NCBI GenBank assembly: GCA_028554795.2 | Contig: JAPYKE020000263.1 | Span: 2,063,001-2,127,000, forward strand | Length of the DNA: 64,000 nt | Source of the DNA: Sinohyriopsis cumingii | Lineage: Eukaryota; Mollusca; Bivalvia; Unionida; Unionidae | Reading direction: 5' to 3' | Notes under the pieces: generated by a model | What the model saw: the letters and a program-made list of their open reading frames with translations, nothing else | Databases searched by the model: none | Told to the model about the DNA's origin: nothing | Shown here: positions 62,859 to 64,000 of the stretch, piece by piece | Numbering within the stretch: position 1 is the stretch's first letter | Layout of the letters: each line of letters opens with the position of its first letter | Position numbers and translations under genes: made by a program

Positions 62859-63246
62859 TACGTCTGGACATCTTGTAGTACTGCCTTTAAACAGTGATCT
62901 AAAAGACTGAAGGAAATATTATAAAATCAGTTTTTTCAAACTTGCATATAGATTTTTTTGTGTGAAATCAACTCCAGAAAAGCATGTATGGAAAAATATT
63001 CAAATCTGTGGAAAAATTTTTTTTTAGATTTTACGATACTTTAGATCATGCATGCTATATCATAGAACACAGCCAGGTCACAAACAGATTATAGAGTAAT
63101 GGAGTATTTTAGATATAGCCATACATAGCATGGTGGTTCTTAAAAGAAGGAATTTAAGTAAAGTTGTTATAATTTCTCCATTAAAATAAATTATATCATT
63201 TTGCTATTAATAGTGATATTTATTAGCATCATTATTTTCACTTCTT

Positions 63247-63282
63247 CTTTTTCATTATTTCCTTAAAAAAGCGAGTAAGTAT
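63247..63282 (+). other. Triplet cassette CGA (63272-63274)
   Basis: Acceptor CTTAAAAAAG, triplet CGA, donor GTAAGTAT. The unit is shortened to about 424 nt from the previous cassette but the cassette is complete. Confidence 0.63.
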
Positions 63283-63698
63283 ATCTCAACCTTTTCTTAT
63301 ATTTTTGATGACGGGTCATCAGTGATATAGAACAAAACAGTTGAAATGTTCTTTGATAAAACGAAACAGTATTTCGAACTATACTGTAAATGATGTTAGC
63401 TAAAACAAAAACAAGAGTCAGATGACAAATAAATTATAATTTTCTTCAACGGCAATATTGTTAAATTTTGCTATATTTTATTTTCTGTAACAACAATGAC
63501 ATGTGAAAGAAACACAAATCTGACAATTCTTTAGACTTTGTAAGCCTCATTATAGAAAAGTCTGACAGCAAATTTTAGATGTGTCTGATATCAATATGTT
63601 TAATCTATTTTTTTCCTTTCCTGAACACTTTTACCATCCTTTTTCTTAAACTCGTATTAATCAAATCTGTTAAAGAACTGTATTTTTTTTTCCTCTTT

Positions 63699-63734
63699 CA
63701 TTATGTTCTATAAAAAAAAACAGTTGACAAATAT
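63699..63734 (+). other. Degenerate cassette TTG (63724-63726)
   Basis: The acceptor AAAAACAG is intact, but the donor position reads ACAAAT, so no GT follows the triplet. It is the only right-hand cassette without a donor. Confidence 0.45.
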
Positions 63735-64000
63735 ATATCTGGACATTTGGTAATAATTTAAATAATGATCTAAGAGACAGAAGAAAAAAATATATATTAG
63801 AAAATCCGATTTTTATGTATGTAGAAATGCACTTTTCCTTGCTTAGTTACACGCGGGAAATTATCGAACAACCTAGTGTATGAGAACAAGTCTTCTAGAA
63901 TACACATAAACAAACAAATGAAGTAAATTACCATACAAAGCTTGGTGATTCTTCAAAGAATGAATTAACTTAGACTATTAGTGAGGATGCACAAACAAGT

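Larger units (their letters stand above)
43930..64000 (+). repeat. Right part of the tandem unit array (best-conserved cassettes)
   Basis: About 20 kb of head-to-tail units, all in + orientation, continuing past the window end. Twenty-one triplet cassettes lie at spacings of about 420-2130 nt, most often about 970-1030. Units are strongly diverged from each other with many indels, yet the acceptor AG is present in all 21 and GTAAGT in 20. Short units near the right end (cassettes at 61,171, 61,851, 63,272 and 63,724) have lost much of the flanking sequence but kept the cassette. Apart from an insert at about 45,900-46,800 and an unassigned AT-rich stretch at 49,985-50,780, the whole segment is unit sequence. 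No ordinary coding exon is visible. Confidence 0.87.

Noticed and set aside
43974-63734. CRISPR array or simple satellite
   Set aside because: Units are about 1 kb, strongly diverged and eukaryotic in context. A neutral satellite would not keep only the acceptor and donor bases fixed.
43974-63734. Recursive (zero-length exon) splice sites
   Set aside because: Such sites read AG directly followed by GT. Here three bases always intervene, and only GT-starting triplets (GTG, GTA, GTC) would allow that reading.

Overview
This is an AT-rich animal (metazoan) window with no ordinary protein-coding gene. The tRNA-derived SINEs whose 3' tails read GGCGTTAA followed by AAC repeats, the broken Ty3/Gypsy element, a piggyBac-type MITE and CATA/TA/TG microsatellites suggest a lophotrochozoan, perhaps a mollusc; that assignment is tentative.

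The dominant structure is a diverged tandem array, all on the + strand, of units usually about 0.65-1.05 kb long. It covers most of 1-27,990, pieces of 29,990-35,230, and 43,930-64,000 continuously, and runs off both window ends. Almost every unit carries one tiny cassette at the same place: a pyrimidine-rich tract ending in CACAAAACAG, then exactly three bases, then GTAAGTAT. I found 41 cassettes. In the right-hand 20 kb, all 21 have the acceptor AG and 20 of 21 have a perfect GTAAGT, while the three bases between are close to random (17 different triplets among 21). The surrounding units differ from each other by many substitutions and indels, yet the spacing of three never changes. I read this as an array of 3-nucleotide microexons, each frame-neutral and carrying a different triplet, with all splice-site information on the intron side. 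This is the candidate undescribed system. Splicing itself cannot be shown from DNA alone, and no larger host exons are visible here.

Layout. 1-9,659, 9,660-19,308 and 19,309-22,995 are three near-identical tandem copies of a 9.65-kb block (the third truncated). Each block holds several units, an inverted pair of SINEs and a 2.1-kb unidentified insert. At 22,995 the third copy breaks and restarts inside its own SINE. At 24,970-25,935 a SINE is split by a 787-bp piggyBac-type MITE. 27,990-29,990 is an unidentified GC-richer insert. 30,877-33,480 and 34,460-35,570 mix unit fragments with other repeats, including two segments ending in AATAAA. About 35,750-40,470 is a broken Ty3/Gypsy LTR retrotransposon, followed by unidentified sequence and a second SINE type to 43,930. 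From there to 64,000 the array is regular, interrupted mainly at about 45,900-46,800 by an insert holding a degraded BED/hAT-like zinc-finger fragment.

If the array is transcribed as one + strand RNA, each unit would act as an intron-exon-intron module contributing one triplet. UGCAUG motifs (the RBFOX recognition sequence) recur about 220-330 nt upstream of many triplets, and a further conserved AT-rich block lies about 105-125 nt upstream.
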